Assembly (NCBI GenBank): GCA_022737715.1
Contig: JAIITD010000122.1
Location: 1 to 5,081 of the forward strand
Source: Veillonella sp.
Lineage (GTDB): Bacteria; Bacillota; Negativicutes; Veillonellales; Veillonellaceae
Reading direction: 5' to 3'
Length of the DNA: 5,081 nucleotides
Under the pieces are notes generated by a model. It was not told where the DNA came from. It searched no databases and saw nothing but the letters and a program-made list of their open reading frames with translations. The stretch's first letter is position 1, and each line of letters opens with the position of its first letter. Made by a program: the position numbers and the translations under genes. Shown piece after piece: positions 5,035 to 5,081 of the stretch.

Positions 5035-5081
5035 TTGCCAAACATTAAATCCAGTATTAGAAGCGTAAAAACGGATGCTGA
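5035..5081 (+). CDS. rpsT: 30S ribosomal protein S20, 5' end only
   Basis: Only the first 15 codons are present before the window edge: MPNIKSSIRSVKTDA when the TTG start is read as Met. This matches the conserved N-terminus of S20 (MPNIKSA-K-V-type), a small basic protein that binds 16S rRNA early in 30S assembly. The TTG at 5035-5037 is chosen because AAGGAGGTGA (5020-5029), an almost full match to the anti-Shine-Dalgarno sequence, lies 8 bases upstream and the protein begins exactly there. A TTG start is also known for Escherichia coli rpsT, where weak initiation serves autoregulation; the same may hold here, which is inference. The gene has its own promoter and is separate from deoB. Confidence 0.9.
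   Translation, partial: MPNIKSSIRSVKTDA

Overview
The window is low-GC, densely packed bacterial DNA with every gene on the + strand. Strong AGGAGG-type ribosome binding sites, TTGACA/TATAAT promoters and the protein sequences suggest a Firmicute. The codon use and the DeoB and Nudix proteins would fit a Negativicute such as Veillonella, but this assignment is inference and no single base pattern proves it.

Region 1 (about 1-970) is a two-gene unit. A 114-residue protein with one predicted membrane segment and a Pro/His-rich linker is followed 22 bases later by a 160-residue LRAT-fold protein (NlpC/P60 superfamily) with an intact His/His/Cys set. A hairpin terminator closes the unit.

Region 2 (about 970-3080) is the most interesting part. 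A perfect consensus promoter with an A/T-rich upstream tract drives a gene-free stretch of roughly 340 bases that folds extensively. Two tandem copies of one RNA domain share a CAGCAAUC / GAGUAU internal loop, and their helices differ by two compensatory base-pair changes. The stretch ends in a long hairpin plus U6 terminator that stops just before the ribosome binding site of a 538-residue protein. That protein has a DUF2828/TROVE-like helical N-terminal part and a von Willebrand A domain with a complete MIDAS. The layout resembles bacterial Ro60 (Rsr) genes with an adjacent Y RNA, but the RNA resembles no family I recognise. It may be a stable RNA partner of the protein, a cis-acting attenuator leader, or both. 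A strong terminator follows the gene.

Region 3 (about 3077-4944) carries an ADP-ribose pyrophosphatase (Nudix) and phosphopentomutase (deoB). The first enzyme releases ribose 5-phosphate and the second interconverts it with ribose 1-phosphate, so the pair fits nucleoside and ribose salvage. An inverted repeat lies just before the deoB ribosome binding site.

Region 4 (4945-5081) has a strong extended -10 promoter and the first 15 codons of rpsT (ribosomal protein S20), starting at TTG and cut by the window edge.
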